Positions 42,028-51,329 of a stretch of DNA of 64,000 bases are shown here, piece after piece. Under the pieces are notes generated by a model that searched no databases, was not told the origin of the DNA, and saw only the letters and a list, made by a program, of their open reading frames with translations. The stretch comes from Flavobacterium croceum DSM 17960. GTDB lineage: Bacteria; Bacteroidota; Bacteroidia; Flavobacteriales; Flavobacteriaceae. The stretch covers positions 1 to 64,000 of the forward strand of contig NZ_PQNY01000008.1 of NCBI RefSeq assembly GCF_002917885.1. Direction: 5' to 3'. The stretch's first letter is position 1. Each line of letters begins with the position of its first letter. A program made the position numbers and the translations under genes.

Positions 42028-42041
42028 AATGCTTATTATTA
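41969..42041. repeat. 73-base exact direct repeat, copy B
   Basis: Second copy of the leader/signal-peptide repeat, here at the start of the 41413-42027 gene. Further, weaker similarity continues in the untranslated leader (TTTAGCTCTGACA in both). Confidence 0.85.
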
Positions 42042-42133
42042 AAAACTCTTTGCCAAAGGTTTAGCTCTGACAGAAGATTCGGTTAATTCATTAATTTTTG
42101 ATTATTTTTTGGATTTGGGTGGTGGTGTTTGTT

Positions 42134-43381
42134 TTAGAATAATTTTTTATCAAAAATATGCTTTTCTTTGAGATATTTAACTATAAATAAGCATGTTATT
42201 GAAAAAAACACAATATGAAATCGATCACCTTGTGTGCAAGAAACTCCTGAAACAACTATTGTATACAGTATATATAAAGCCATTAAAGTATAAACCGTGT
42301 TTGTTGTGTAGTACTTTTTTGTAAAATATAATGCGAGTAAAAATCCAGCAATGGTTAAAAATCTATTTTGGTATTTGGATAAAAAAATAAAAATTTGTTG
42401 CACGGTATTATGATAAGCATTCTGGTTTACATTGGAGTAAATTATAATACTTCCGCTCGCCGATTTTGTGTTGTCTATAATATTAGACAAATAGGCTTTT
42501 GCTAGATTTGACTTGTTTGATGTAAGTTGCTCTAAAAAATCATGCAAAGCATATTGTTTTTGTTGAGAAAATGTAAGTGTTTCCATTGTATGAGCTCTTT
42601 TATTGTAAGCCTCATCAAAACTGATATTTTCTTTGTAAGCTGTGGCTTTAGCTCCCAGATAGTTGTAATACGTAACGCCATCTATATAAGAAACGGTATA
42701 GTTCCCAAATTGTTTTTTCATCAATATATTTTGGCATATAAGAGAAAATACACCCAATAATATAAAAAATATATACGGAGATTTTAAATTATTCCATATC
42801 GTTTTAGAATAATACAATAAAACGAAGAAACTGAAAAAAGTTATACTGGGTTTGATTAAAATTAAGAGTAATAAAATACAAATTGCTAGCGATAAATAGT
42901 AAAATTTTTGTTTGATATTGTATTGATCGATTAGAAAAAAAGAAAGCAAAGACAAAAAAGTAAATATGTTTTCGGTAAGTAAATGAAAGTTAAGTAATGC
43001 AATACCAAAAAAGGTATAATAACACAGCGATAAAAGAAAGGCTGTTTTATTGTTTACATATTTTTTTACAAAACTAAACAGTAAAATGGCTGTACCAATC
43101 CACGAAAAAACATTCATATAAAAACTAAACTGATATACAGATGCATCATCTCCTCCAAATAAATACGGAATTCCAGAAATAATTGCCATAAACAAAGGTC
43201 GGTAGTAATGAACTTTGTGCTCAAAATACCACATTCTTGCAGATTCTCTGTAATTATCAGAATCGGGAAAAATATAACTTTGGCTGTCTATTTGAAGTAT
43301 TTTCATTAAAAAAATAATCCAAATTATTCCGCACAAAGCTAACAGAAACTGATACTTACCTTTTTTTGTTACAAAATTCAT
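42134..43381 (-). CDS. Polytopic membrane protein, GT-C glycosyltransferase-like
   Basis: The protein is 415 residues from the ATG at 43381 with about ten helices. The first periplasmic loop is acidic (DSQSYIFPDSDNYRESARMW), as in GT-C enzymes where an Asp/Glu binds the metal or acceptor, and TENIF lies after the fourth helix. A late soluble loop (about 245-300) separates helix clusters. A lipid-linked sugar donor would be usual. I cannot name a substrate. A longer in-frame start (43417) lies inside a TATTTTTG box (minus, 43415-43422), so it is rejected. Confidence 0.7.
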   Translation of the reverse strand: MNFVTKKGKYQFLLALCGIIWIIFLMKILQIDSQSYIFPDSDNYRESARMWYFEHKVHYYRPLFMAIISGIPYLFGGDDASVYQFSFYMNVFSWIGTAILLFSFVKKYVNNKTAFLLSLCYYTFFGIALLNFHLLTENIFTFLSLLSFFLIDQYNIKQKFYYLSLAICILLLLILIKPSITFFSFFVLLYYSKTIWNNLKSPYIFFILLGVFSLICQNILMKKQFGNYTVSYIDGVTYYNYLGAKATAYKENISFDEAYNKRAHTMETLTFSQQKQYALHDFLEQLTSNKSNLAKAYLSNIIDNTKSASGSIIIYSNVNQNAYHNTVQQIFIFLSKYQNRFLTIAGFLLALYFTKKYYTTNTVYTLMALYILYTIVVSGVSCTQGDRFHIVFFSITCLFIVKYLKEKHIFDKKLF

Positions 43382-43491
43382 GATTATCAATGATGTATTA
43401 GATGAATAGGCAAACAAAAATACCTCTTCTTTTTGTTGTTTTTTTATAAATGTTTACAGAATTTTGAAAACTTATTTTTTTAGCTATTACT

Positions 43492-44994
43492 ATGGACACA
43501 ATACATTATATAAGTTCTGAATTACTTACTTTAGAAAAAATTCAAGAAATTTTATTAGAACATAAAACACTTGCTCTTTCAGACGAAGCAAAAGTAAATA
43601 TTCAAAAATGCAGAACTTATCTCGACCAAACTATGGCTTCACATCAAGAGCCAATTTATGGAATAAATACAGGTTTTGGGTCGCTGTGTAATGTAAAAAT
43701 ATCTTCTGAAAAATTAACACTTTTACAAGAAAATTTAGTAAAATCGCATGCTTGTGGTACAGGCGATGAAGTTCCACAAGAAATTGTAAAACTCATGCTT
43801 TTACTCAAAATTCAAAGCTTGAGTTATGGTCATTCGGGAGTACAATTGTGTACTGTAGAACGTTTGATTGATTTTTACAACCATAGTATTTTACCAGTAG
43901 TATATACGCAAGGTTCGCTTGGTGCTAGTGGCGATTTGGCTCCTTTGGCACACTTATCTTTACCTCTTATTGGTGAGGGTGAAGTGTATTTTAATAATAG
44001 TAAATGTAGCTCGGCCGAAATGCTTAAACATTTTAATTGGGAGCCTATTACTTTGCAGTCAAAAGAAGGTCTTGCTTTACTTAATGGCACCCAATTTATG
44101 AGTTCTTATGGTTGTTACATTTTGCTAAATGCTATGAAATATATGTATTTGGCCGATGTAATTTCTGCTATATCACTAGAAGGATTTGATGGTAGAATTG
44201 AACCTTTTAATGAACTTATTCATTATGTACGTCCGCACAAGGGTCAAATTAATACAGCACAGCACATACAAGAATTACTTAAAGACAGCCAAATACTAAA
44301 TCAACCTAAAAAACATGTACAAGATCCTTACTCGTTTCGATGTATTCCGCAAGTGCATGGCGCCTCCAAAGATGCTTTAGACTATGTAAAAAAAGTATTT
44401 AAAACAGAGATTAATTCGGTAACCGATAATCCAAATATTTTTGTTGAAAATGATACTATCATTTCTGGTGGTAATTTTCATGGGCAACCTTTGGCATTAG
44501 CATTAGACTTTTTGGCTATCGCTCTTGCAGAAATTGGAAATATATCAGAAAGAAGAACTTACCAGCTTATATCTGGTTTGAGAGAGCTTCCGCCATTTTT
44601 GGTAAAAAACCCTGGGTTAAATTCTGGTTTTATGATTCCGCAATATACAGCGGCAAGTATTGTAAGTCAAAACAAGCAACTAGCAAGCCCTGCAAGTGTA
44701 GATAGTATTGTATCGAGCAACGGACAAGAAGACCATGTGAGTATGGGGGCAAATGCCGCTACAAAATGTTTAAAAGTGTTGGAAAATCTAGAACGCATTT
44801 TGGCTATCGAACTTATGAATGCAGCGCAAGCTATAGAGTATAGAAGACCTTTACAATCGAGCGATTTTATTGAAATGTTTTTAAAATCTTACCGTACAGA
44901 AGTTTCTTTTGTAGAAGAAGATCGTATTTTGCATTACGACATAGAAAAATCGGTTTCGTTTTTAAAAAGTTTTGTAATTGATCTAGAAAATTAG
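43492..44994 (+). CDS. hutH: Histidine ammonia-lyase
   Basis: The 500-residue enzyme deaminates histidine to trans-urocanate. The Ala-Ser-Gly triplet that cyclises to the MIO cofactor is in GSLGASGDLAPLAHLSL near residue 145. YGINTGFGSL, YSFRCIPQVHGA and QEDHVSMGANAA are also present, as in all HAL proteins. No hutU, hutI or hutG accompanies it in the window. Its 3' end overlaps the convergent TMEM175 gene by four bases. Confidence 0.96.
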   Translation: MDTIHYISSELLTLEKIQEILLEHKTLALSDEAKVNIQKCRTYLDQTMASHQEPIYGINTGFGSLCNVKISSEKLTLLQENLVKSHACGTGDEVPQEIVKLMLLLKIQSLSYGHSGVQLCTVERLIDFYNHSILPVVYTQGSLGASGDLAPLAHLSLPLIGEGEVYFNNSKCSSAEMLKHFNWEPITLQSKEGLALLNGTQFMSSYGCYILLNAMKYMYLADVISAISLEGFDGRIEPFNELIHYVRPHKGQINTAQHIQELLKDSQILNQPKKHVQDPYSFRCIPQVHGASKDALDYVKKVFKTEINSVTDNPNIFVENDTIISGGNFHGQPLALALDFLAIALAEIGNISERRTYQLISGLRELPPFLVKNPGLNSGFMIPQYTAASIVSQNKQLASPASVDSIVSSNGQEDHVSMGANAATKCLKVLENLERILAIELMNAAQAIEYRRPLQSSDFIEMFLKSYRTEVSFVEEDRILHYDIEKSVSFLKSFVIDLEN

Positions 44995-45569
44995 TATTCA
45001 GCAACTATTTTTTCTATTCTTTTATCTGGAATAAGCCATAGTAAAGCAACTATTGTGTAAATAATTCCTGAAATAAAAGGTAAAGAATATGCCAATAAAA
45101 TCCCGAGGGTATATAATAGTAACGATATTTTTCCTTTACTATCGTTACCTACGGCTTTTGCTAATAATGATTCTTTTCCGTGAGCGTGTATTATATGGTA
45201 TTGCAAAACAGTATATACCAAGGCATTGCATAGCAAAACAATACCATATAACATCATAGGTGCATTGCTAAAATTATTATCTCCTGCCCAAGCTGTTACA
45301 AAAGGAATTAAAGATAACCAAAATAATAAATGAAGATTACTCCATAAAATTGCACCAGTAACCTTTTTTACAGTTTGCAACATGTGGTGATGGTTATTCC
45401 AATAAATACCCACATAAATAAAACTTAAAATGTAAGCTAAAAATTTTGGAAAAAGCTTTTCTAAATTAAAAAAAGAGGAACCCTCTGGTACTTTGAGTTC
45501 CAAAACCATAATGGTTATAATAATGGCCAAAACTCCATCGCTAAAAGCTTCTAGTCTCGATTTATTCAT
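44991..45569 (-). CDS. TMEM175-family (DUF1211) potassium channel-like protein
   Basis: The 192-residue integral membrane protein has six helices. Helix 1 carries the family signature RLEAFSDGVLAIIITIMVLELK (in two halves), including the conserved FSD. Bacterial TMEM175 proteins are tetrameric K+-selective channels without a GYG filter. The helix-2/3 loop NNHHHML is also typical. It follows DUF721 by five bases on the same strand. Confidence 0.92.
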   Translation of the reverse strand: MNKSRLEAFSDGVLAIIITIMVLELKVPEGSSFFNLEKLFPKFLAYILSFIYVGIYWNNHHHMLQTVKKVTGAILWSNLHLLFWLSLIPFVTAWAGDNNFSNAPMMLYGIVLLCNALVYTVLQYHIIHAHGKESLLAKAVGNDSKGKISLLLYTLGILLAYSLPFISGIIYTIVALLWLIPDKRIEKIVAEY

Positions 45570-45574
45570 TTTTA

Positions 45575-45871
45575 CTATCGTAATATTAAGTCGGTTATTA
45601 CTTGTTTCCCCATTTCATCATTAAGCATATCAATAATTTTTTGTTTGCCCATAGACAATTCTTCTCTTACAACTGCCGAAGAAAGTTTTACATACAACGT
45701 TGAGTTTTTTAAAACTACTTCTTGAGTGTAACTTTTAATTCCGTTGCCGAGTAAATTATACCAAGCCTCTTGTATAGAAACACGATCTATTCCTTTTTGT
45801 AAATTATTGGTTTCTATAAACATTTTTAAAACCTCAGAAATAGAATTTTCGTTGCTGGTTCTTTTTGCCAT
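45575..45871 (-). CDS. DUF721 (DciA-like) protein
   Basis: The 98-residue protein is one DUF721 domain: NSISEVLKMFIETNNLQKGID, VSIQEAWYNLLGNGIKSYT, LYVKLSSAVVREELSMGK. Related DciA proteins load the replicative helicase DnaB in bacteria that lack DnaC. Whether short Bacteroidota members do so is not settled. It is 11 bases downstream of a small lipoprotein gene. Confidence 0.9.
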   Translation of the reverse strand: MAKRTSNENSISEVLKMFIETNNLQKGIDRVSIQEAWYNLLGNGIKSYTQEVVLKNSTLYVKLSSAVVREELSMGKQKIIDMLNDEMGKQVITDLILR

Positions 45872-45882
45872 ACATGCTAAAA

Positions 45883-46311
45883 TTATTTTAGAGAAAAAAG
45901 TTTTGCTTTTTTATACTGATATTCTATATCATCTTTATTTTTAACAACCAAAACACTATCTTCAATTTTAACCAACTCTTCTTTCCATTTGCCATACGAA
46001 GTAGTATAAAGCATATAATACACTCCTTTTTCTGCCTGAATAGAAAGATTTTCTTTTATACCATTTGTGGTACAAGTTCCATTTAATTGAGGCATTACTT
46101 TTTGGCGAAATCCATTATTGTTCTTTACCAAAAAATAATCTATAGTTTCATTAATCTTATATTCTTTGTAAGAACCGTCGGGCAATATTACTTTTTGTAT
46201 TTCCCAATATCCATTTAACTTTGAAATATCGCTTGGATTTATTTTTTGTTTACAAGAATAAAGTACGAGTATACTTAAAAAAACAAATGAAAAGACTTTA
46301 ATTTTTTTCAT
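45883..46311 (-). CDS. Small lipoprotein, lipocalin-like
   Basis: The protein is 142 residues from the ATG at 46311, with a lipobox LYSCKQ. The mature part begins INPSDISKLNGYWEIQKVILPDGS and continues with beta strands, a plan seen in Bacteroidota lipocalin-like lipoproteins. No ligand is known. The earlier in-frame start (46347) would put twelve polar residues in front of the leader, so it is rejected. It heads a minus-strand cluster with DUF721 and TMEM175. Confidence 0.78.
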   Translation of the reverse strand: MKKIKVFSFVFLSILVLYSCKQKINPSDISKLNGYWEIQKVILPDGSYKEYKINETIDYFLVKNNNGFRQKVMPQLNGTCTTNGIKENLSIQAEKGVYYMLYTTSYGKWKEELVKIEDSVLVVKNKDDIEYQYKKAKLFSLK

Positions 46312-46443
46312 AAATAGTTGATTGTGTGTTGATTTTTTTAAAATCAATCTTATTTCTATTAAAATTTAAAATTACAACTTATTTTATGTAATTGAATTAA
46401 ACCTTTTCATAAATTTAATGTCCTATACTAAACTTATCAATAC

Positions 46444-47520
46444 ATGAATAAAATTATTGCCTTTTTTGCCCTAACGCTACTTGTTGGATGCAACACAGAA
46501 AATGTTGATACTACACCTACAAATCCTACCGAAGAAGCCATGTATTTTCCACCCAACGATGGTAATGTTGTATGGGAAACCAAAAGTTTATCGAGCTTAG
46601 GTTGGCATAGCAATGCCGTTCAACCTCTTGTAGACTATTTAACCCTAAAAAATACTAAATCATTCATGATTTTGGTAAATGGTAGAATTGTAATGGAATA
46701 TTACTTAAATGGTCATACAGCAACTACGCCTTGGTATTGGGCAAGTGCAGGAAAAACACTAACAGCCACAGTTACAGGTATCGCTCAAGATGAAGGCATA
46801 ATCAATATAAACAATAAAGTTTCTACCTATTTGGGTACAGGCTGGACAAGTGCTCCTTTAGCTAAAGAAAACATGATAACTTGTAAACATTTATTAACGA
46901 TGACTTCTGGGCTCGACGATAGTCTTGGAGATGATGTTTCGCCTGCCAACCTTCAATACAAAGCAGATGCTGGAACAAGATGGGCATACCATAATGTGTA
47001 TGTAAAACTACAAGATGTTATTGCACAAGCAAGCGGACAAACATGGACTACCTATTTTAATAACAAACTACGTGATAAAATAGGTATGACTGGTGGAGCT
47101 TGGATACAACAAGACGGCTTAAGTGTATACTGGAGTACTACTAGAAACATGGCCCGATTTGGCTTACTAGCTTTAAACAAAGGTAAATGGAATAATACTA
47201 CTGTAGTTAGTGAAATTTATTTTACTGATGCTACAAATACCTCTCAAAATATTAACTTAGCTTATGGTTATTTATGGTGGCTTAATGGAAAAACTAGCTT
47301 CCATTTACCACAATCTCAATTTGAATTTCCAGGAACTTTAATTCCAAATGCTCCAAGCGATATGTATGCAGCATTAGGAAAAAATGATCAAAAAATTTAT
47401 GTTGTTCCAAGCAAAAAAATGGTTGTAATTCGTATGGGAGATGCCGCAGATTCTGTAAATATGGCGCTTTCTGATTTTGATAATGTGCTTTGGCAAAAAA
47501 TTAATGCTTTGTATCAATAA
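46444..47520 (+). CDS. Serine hydrolase, class C beta-lactamase-like lipoprotein
   Basis: The 358-residue protein has a lipobox (LLVGCNTE) and the penicillin-binding/class C fold. The catalytic SxxK is SAGK in WYWASAGKTLTAT, the YxN motif is YHN in RWAYHNVYVKL, and a GxxGD-like stretch follows in MGDAADS. CKHLLTMTSGLDD is typical of the family. Likely substrates are peptides or esters outside the cell; there is no sign that it confers beta-lactam resistance. It is transcribed alone. Confidence 0.9.
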   Translation: MNKIIAFFALTLLVGCNTENVDTTPTNPTEEAMYFPPNDGNVVWETKSLSSLGWHSNAVQPLVDYLTLKNTKSFMILVNGRIVMEYYLNGHTATTPWYWASAGKTLTATVTGIAQDEGIININNKVSTYLGTGWTSAPLAKENMITCKHLLTMTSGLDDSLGDDVSPANLQYKADAGTRWAYHNVYVKLQDVIAQASGQTWTTYFNNKLRDKIGMTGGAWIQQDGLSVYWSTTRNMARFGLLALNKGKWNNTTVVSEIYFTDATNTSQNINLAYGYLWWLNGKTSFHLPQSQFEFPGTLIPNAPSDMYAALGKNDQKIYVVPSKKMVVIRMGDAADSVNMALSDFDNVLWQKINALYQ

Positions 47521-47629
47521 TATTTTTTAGCAAACAAAACAAGTTAAAACTAAAAAAGTACTCTATTTTATTTCAAACAAAAACAAATACTTGATTACTT
47601 AAAATATGCTAATGATTTTAAACTGTATC

Positions 47630-47821
47630 TTATTTTCTAAACTTAGCATTTAATAGCTTTTTAAGTCCAAACAATATCAGTATAAAACCTATTATTTGAA
47701 ATAGCATAGCGATGTCTTTGAACTTTAGTTCAATAATTTTGGAAACAACAATTATAGCTACTGCAATTGCTAATATTAAAAATGGAGATCCGCTCTTAAA
47801 GAAATTTATTATATTTTTCAT
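47630..47821 (-). CDS. Small two-helix membrane protein
   Basis: The 63-residue protein has two hydrophobic helices (about 12-30 and 38-55) separated by a short loop (ELKFKDIA) and a basic tail, KKLLNAKFRK. It has no recognised family. It begins eight bases after the ftsY stop on the same strand, so it is probably cotranscribed. Similarity to the small protein at 29345 is only in size and topology. Confidence 0.65.
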   Translation of the reverse strand: MKNIINFFKSGSPFLILAIAVAIIVVSKIIELKFKDIAMLFQIIGFILILFGLKKLLNAKFRK

Positions 47822-47829
47822 GCATCAAA

Positions 47830-48810
47830 TTATTTAAAAAAGCTGTCTACAAATTCATACTTATTAAACACTTGTAAGTCGTTTATTCCTTCGCCTACTC
47901 CAATATATTTTACAGGAATTTGAAATTGATCTGATATTCCAATAACAACGCCTCCCTTTGCAGTGCCATCAAGTTTGGTAACTGCCAAGCATGACACTTC
48001 TGTAGCTGCTGTAAATTGTTTAGCTTGCTCAAAAGCATTTTGCCCCGTAGAACCATCAAGTACTAATAATACATCATGTGGAGCATCTGGAATTACTTTT
48101 TGCATTACTTTTTTTACTTTTGATAGCTCATTCATTAAGCCTACTTTATTGTGCAAGCGTCCTGCTGTGTCAATAATTACAACATCGGCATTTTGAGCTA
48201 CGGCACTTTGTAGTGTATCAAAAGCTACCGAGGCTGGGTCGCTTCCCATTTGTTGTTTTACAATAGAAACTCCTACTCTATCTGCCCATATTTGTAACTG
48301 ATCTATAGCGGCTGCTCTAAAAGTATCTGCTGCACCAAGTACTACATTATAGCCTGCGTTTTTAAATTGATGAGCCAATTTACCAATAGTTGTGGTTTTC
48401 CCTACTCCATTTACACCTACTACCATAATAACATAGGGTTTGGTAGTGCTAGGTACTATAAATTCTGATTCTTCTCCAGAATTTGTTTCAGATAATAAAG
48501 CGGCTATTTCTTCTCTAAGTATGGCATTGAGTTCATCTGTGCCTAAGTATTTATCTTTAGAAACACGTTCTTCTATACGCTCTATTATTTTTAATGTTGT
48601 GTTTACACCTACATCTGAAGAAACCAACACTTCCTCTAGATTATCCAAAACCTCATCATCTACTTTAGATTTTCCGGCAACAGCTTTGGTAAGCTTTGAG
48701 AAAAATGATGTTTTGGTTTTTTCTAAGCCTTGGTCGAGTGTTTGTTTTGCCTCTTGGCTAAGTTTTGAGTCGTTTTTTTGGTTTGAAAACAGTTTTTTAA
48801 AAAAACTCAT
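47830..48810 (-). CDS. ftsY: Signal recognition particle receptor
   Basis: This is the 326-residue SRP GTPase FtsY, which brings ribosome-SRP complexes to the membrane. The N-terminal acidic A domain is very short (SNQKNDSKLSQEAKQ), as in other Bacteroidota. The NG domain begins near residue 30; G1 is VGVNGVGKTTTIGKLA, G3 is DTAGRLHN and G4/G5 are TKLDGTAKGG. AADTFRAAAIDQLQIWA is the SRP-family insertion box. Its partner SRP RNA is at 34731-34829. It follows the ribosomal protein genes, a cluster order seen widely in Bacteroidota. Confidence 0.98.
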   Translation of the reverse strand: MSFFKKLFSNQKNDSKLSQEAKQTLDQGLEKTKTSFFSKLTKAVAGKSKVDDEVLDNLEEVLVSSDVGVNTTLKIIERIEERVSKDKYLGTDELNAILREEIAALLSETNSGEESEFIVPSTTKPYVIMVVGVNGVGKTTTIGKLAHQFKNAGYNVVLGAADTFRAAAIDQLQIWADRVGVSIVKQQMGSDPASVAFDTLQSAVAQNADVVIIDTAGRLHNKVGLMNELSKVKKVMQKVIPDAPHDVLLVLDGSTGQNAFEQAKQFTAATEVSCLAVTKLDGTAKGGVVIGISDQFQIPVKYIGVGEGINDLQVFNKYEFVDSFFK

Positions 48811-48836
48811 ATTGTATTCTTTTAGTGTTTATTTTT

Positions 48837-48914
48837 AACCCCGATTGAAGCGGTATCCTTTTATGGTTTTGACAAAAACTATAAAAGATATAGCGAAAAG
48901 CGGGAATAGGGTTT
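48837..48914 (+). ncRNA. Probable structured RNA (Flavo-1-like) between ftsY and the rpmB cluster
   Basis: This 78-base segment folds as nested helices. AACCC (48837-48841) pairs with GGGTT (48909-48913). A CCCG/CGGG pair lies inside. CTTTTATGGTTTT pairs with AAAACTATAAAAG as a 13-bp hairpin with one G-U. Between the helices are purine-rich strands, GATTGAAGCGG and TAGCGAAAAGCGGG. From memory the ATTGAAGCGG...AGCGAAAAGCGGGA pattern recurs in Flavobacteria and may correspond to the Flavo-1 motif of Rfam. I could not check this, and the strand is a guess. Confidence 0.5.
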
Positions 48915-48955
48915 ACTAAAATGCCTATAGTGATGTTACAAATATATAAAATAAA

Positions 48956-48983
48956 AAAGCTACCTTCAAACGAAAGTAGCTTT
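48956..48983 (-). terminator. Terminator after the DUF4295 gene
   Basis: AAAGCTACCTTC (48956-48967) pairs with GAAAGTAGCTTT (48972-48983) with one internal mismatch. It lies 20 bases past the stop at 49004, with U residues following on the minus strand. Confidence 0.75.
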
Positions 48984-49003
48984 GATATATTGTAATGGAT
49001 GAA

Positions 49004-49156
49004 TTATTTCTTTTTTAAATATTCATCTACCTCTTCTGGAGCCATAATGCTTTCAACAAAAGTATAAGCACCTGTTTTTGGTGATTTTACCATTTTGATT
49101 GCTTTAGTCAATCTTTTTGAAGCGGTTTGTAAAGTTGCTACGGTTTTCTTTGCCAT
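49004..49156 (-). CDS. DUF4295 small basic protein
   Basis: This 50-residue gene is too short for a 60-residue ORF cutoff. The minus strand reads MAKKTVATLQTASKRLTKA, then KMVKSPKTGAYTFVESIMAP, ending EYLKKK before TAA. I recognise it as DUF4295, a conserved Bacteroidota protein nearly always next to rpmG. It is very basic in its first half, and a ribosome-associated role is often supposed but unproven. The rpmG gene is 46 bases upstream. A terminator follows. Confidence 0.93.
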   Translation of the reverse strand: MAKKTVATLQTASKRLTKAIKMVKSPKTGAYTFVESIMAPEEVDEYLKKK

Positions 49157-49202
49157 GACTAATGTGTTTTACTGGAAACTTTTAGTATAAAAAGTTTCTA
49201 AA

Positions 49203-49385
49203 TTATTTAATTTCTTTGTGAACAGTCATTCTCTTTAAGATTGGGTTGAATTTTTTCAACTCAAGTCTATCTGGAGTATTTTTTTTGTTCTTTTTGGTGA
49301 TATAACGTGAAGTACCTGGCATACCTGATTCTTTATGCTCTGTACATTCTAAAATAACCTGAATTCTATTACCTTTTTTTGCCAT
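49203..49385 (-). CDS. rpmG: 50S ribosomal protein L33
   Basis: The 60-residue protein begins [18 protein letters not shown] and ends [11 protein letters not shown]. Only one cysteine is present, so this is the zinc-independent (C-minus) form. It lies between rpmB and DUF4295, as in most Bacteroidota. Confidence 0.97.
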   Translation of the reverse strand: MAKKGNRIQVILECTEHKESGMPGTSRYITKKNKKNTPDRLELKKFNPILKRMTVHKEIK

Positions 49386-49412
49386 TGTAAATGTATTTTA
49401 AACGGTTTAGAT

Positions 49413-49646
49413 TTATATAAATCCGTTTGCTTTAGCATCTTTTAATACCGCAGCAATTCCTTTTTTGTTTATTGTTTTGATTGTAGATGCAGCTACTCTA
49501 AGAGTAATCCATCTGTCTTCTTCAGGAAGATAAAAACGTTTTTTAACTAAATTTACAGAAAACTTTCTTTTAGTTTTGTTCATTGCGTGAGAAACATTGT
49601 TTCCTACCATCGCTCTTTTACCTGTAAGGGCACAAACTCTTGACAT
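49413..49646 (-). CDS. rpmB: 50S ribosomal protein L28
   Basis: The 77-residue protein begins [20 protein letters not shown] and contains [19 protein letters not shown] and [11 protein letters not shown], typical of L28. It is the first gene of the rpmB-rpmG-DUF4295 cluster and lies 75 bases after the cinA start region on the same strand. Confidence 0.97.
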   Translation of the reverse strand: MSRVCALTGKRAMVGNNVSHAMNKTKRKFSVNLVKKRFYLPEEDRWITLRVAASTIKTINKKGIAAVLKDAKANGFI

Positions 49647-49720
49647 TATACTCTTCGTTTAATTGTTTTTGAAAATCAGGGTGCAAAGAAACAAAAAAGA
49701 AACATTAGTAGCAAATTATT

Positions 49721-50977
49721 TTAGATATTTTTTAAAATTTCTTTTTGCAACATTTCTAAACCTTTGTTTGAGGCTCTATTGATTACTTTTTCTCTAGGTT
49801 CGCCAAGTTCAAATTTTTCGGAAATACAGCCATTTGGTGTCGCTATGGCAATGTAAACAGTGCCTACTTTCTCATTGGTTTCTCCTGCTGTTGGGCCAGC
49901 ATTTCCTGTGGTTGCTATGGCATAATCTGTTTGAAAGAGTTTTTGTGCACCCAGCGCCATTTGTTCTGCTACTGCTGCACTTACTACTGAATGAGTCTCT
50001 ATCATTTCGGGTAATACACCTAATATTTTAATTTTTGTTTCTGTGGCATAGCTCACTACCGAACCTTTAAAATATGATGAACTTCCTGCTACCGAAGTAA
50101 CTAATTCTGATATTTTACCGCCTGTACAACTCTCTGCTAGAGCTAGCGTTTTATTTGCTTTGTTTAAAAGTTTACCTACTACAACTTCCAATGTTTCGTT
50201 TTCGTCGTAACCGACAATAATATCGCCTATTATTTGAGATAATGCTTGTACTTGACGTGCAATTTCATCTTCTAATATTTGAGCGTTTTCACCTCGAGCT
50301 GTTAGGCGTAAACGCACACGACCAGGCGCTGGTAAATAGGCTAATTTAATAAAGCTAGGCAAATTGTTTTCCCACGCTTCTATACGCTCTGCCACCAAAC
50401 TTTCTCCTTGTCCATAAGTAAGTATTGTTTTGTGTAGTATATATGGTCTTTTGTATTCTGTAACTAGTTTGGGTACAATTACTTCTTCTACCAAATACTT
50501 CATTTCATAAGGAACACCAGGTAAAGAAACATAAATTGTGTTTTCTTTTTGCATCCACATTCCAGGTGCAGTACCTACTTTGTTAAACAAAACTTGACAC
50601 TTAGATGGCACTAATGCCTGATCTCTATTCATTTGGTTGATAGGTCTTTTAAAAAAGTTTTCTATCAAATGGGTTACATGTGCCAAGACTTCTCTATTCT
50701 CTATTAAAGTATCGTCAAAGTATTCGCAAAATGTTTTTTTAGTAATATCGTCTTTTGTAGGCCCCAAACCGCCTGTTATGAGTACTAAATCTACCTTGTT
50801 TTGAAGCTTTGAAAAGGTGCTTAAAATGTGTTGTTTATCGTCGCTTATAGACAACATTTCGTGTGTTTGCACTCCTATTTTATCAAGTGCTTTTGCTATA
50901 AATCCTGAATTGGTATCTACTATTTGACCAATAAGAATTTCATCTCCTATGGTTACAATTGCTGCTTTCAAGTACAA
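49721..50977 (-). CDS. cinA: CinA-family protein (nicotinamide mononucleotide deamidase-like)
   Basis: The 418-residue protein has an N-terminal MoCF-biosynthesis/MogA-like domain (about 1-170: [29 protein letters not shown]) and a C-terminal CinA domain (about 250-415: [33 protein letters not shown]). In other bacteria the C-terminal domain hydrolyses NMN to nicotinate mononucleotide and the N-terminal domain hydrolyses ADP-ribose, which recycles pyridine nucleotides. It follows the Hpt gene by seven bases. Confidence 0.96.
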   Translation of the reverse strand: MYLKAAIVTIGDEILIGQIVDTNSGFIAKALDKIGVQTHEMLSISDDKQHILSTFSKLQNKVDLVLITGGLGPTKDDITKKTFCEYFDDTLIENREVLAHVTHLIENFFKRPINQMNRDQALVPSKCQVLFNKVGTAPGMWMQKENTIYVSLPGVPYEMKYLVEEVIVPKLVTEYKRPYILHKTILTYGQGESLVAERIEAWENNLPSFIKLAYLPAPGRVRLRLTARGENAQILEDEIARQVQALSQIIGDIIVGYDENETLEVVVGKLLNKANKTLALAESCTGGKISELVTSVAGSSSYFKGSVVSYATETKIKILGVLPEMIETHSVVSAAVAEQMALGAQKLFQTDYAIATTGNAGPTAGETNEKVGTVYIAIATPNGCISEKFELGEPREKVINRASNKGLEMLQKEILKNI

Positions 50978-50984
50978 ATTGGTA

Positions 50985-51329
50985 TTATAAATTGAAATCT
51001 TTTTTTATTTCTTTAACGGCTTTTTCTACTTGTGTTTTTATGCTTTCAAAAGTAGCTTCTATTTCTTTTTTCTTGCCTTCTCGCTTAGCCCAAGCTTCTA
51101 CTTCTAGAATTTCTTGATGCGCTACGGTCATGCCTAATAAATCAAATGTTGGTTTTATTTTGTGCGAATAGCTGTAGGCTTGGTGATAATCTTTATTTTT
51201 TATTCCCAATTCTATTTGCTTAACATCTTGTGGCACTTCAGTTACAAACAAACTGGTTACTTGTAGTGCAAATTCATTATCATTGCCAGACAAAGCATAA
51301 ACTTTTGATAAATTGTAGTTTAAAGCCAT
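50985..51329 (-). CDS. Hpt-domain phosphotransfer protein
   Basis: The 114-residue, all-helical protein is a single Hpt domain. The phosphoacceptor histidine is in [17 protein letters not shown] (about residue 54), close to the HxLKG..LG consensus. No histidine kinase or response regulator is adjacent, so it is an orphan. Its ATG overlaps the FAH-family stop by one base, an unusual pairing with metabolic genes. Confidence 0.88.
   Translation of the reverse strand: MALNYNLSKVYALSGNDNEFALQVTSLFVTEVPQDVKQIELGIKNKDYHQAYSYSHKIKPTFDLLGMTVAHQEILEVEAWAKREGKKKEIEATFESIKTQVEKAVKEIKKDFNL

Noticed and set aside
48440..48838. 132-residue ORF antisense to ftsY
   Set aside because: Low-complexity Ser-rich shadow of the FtsY frame, with no promoter or RBS and no recognisable family.
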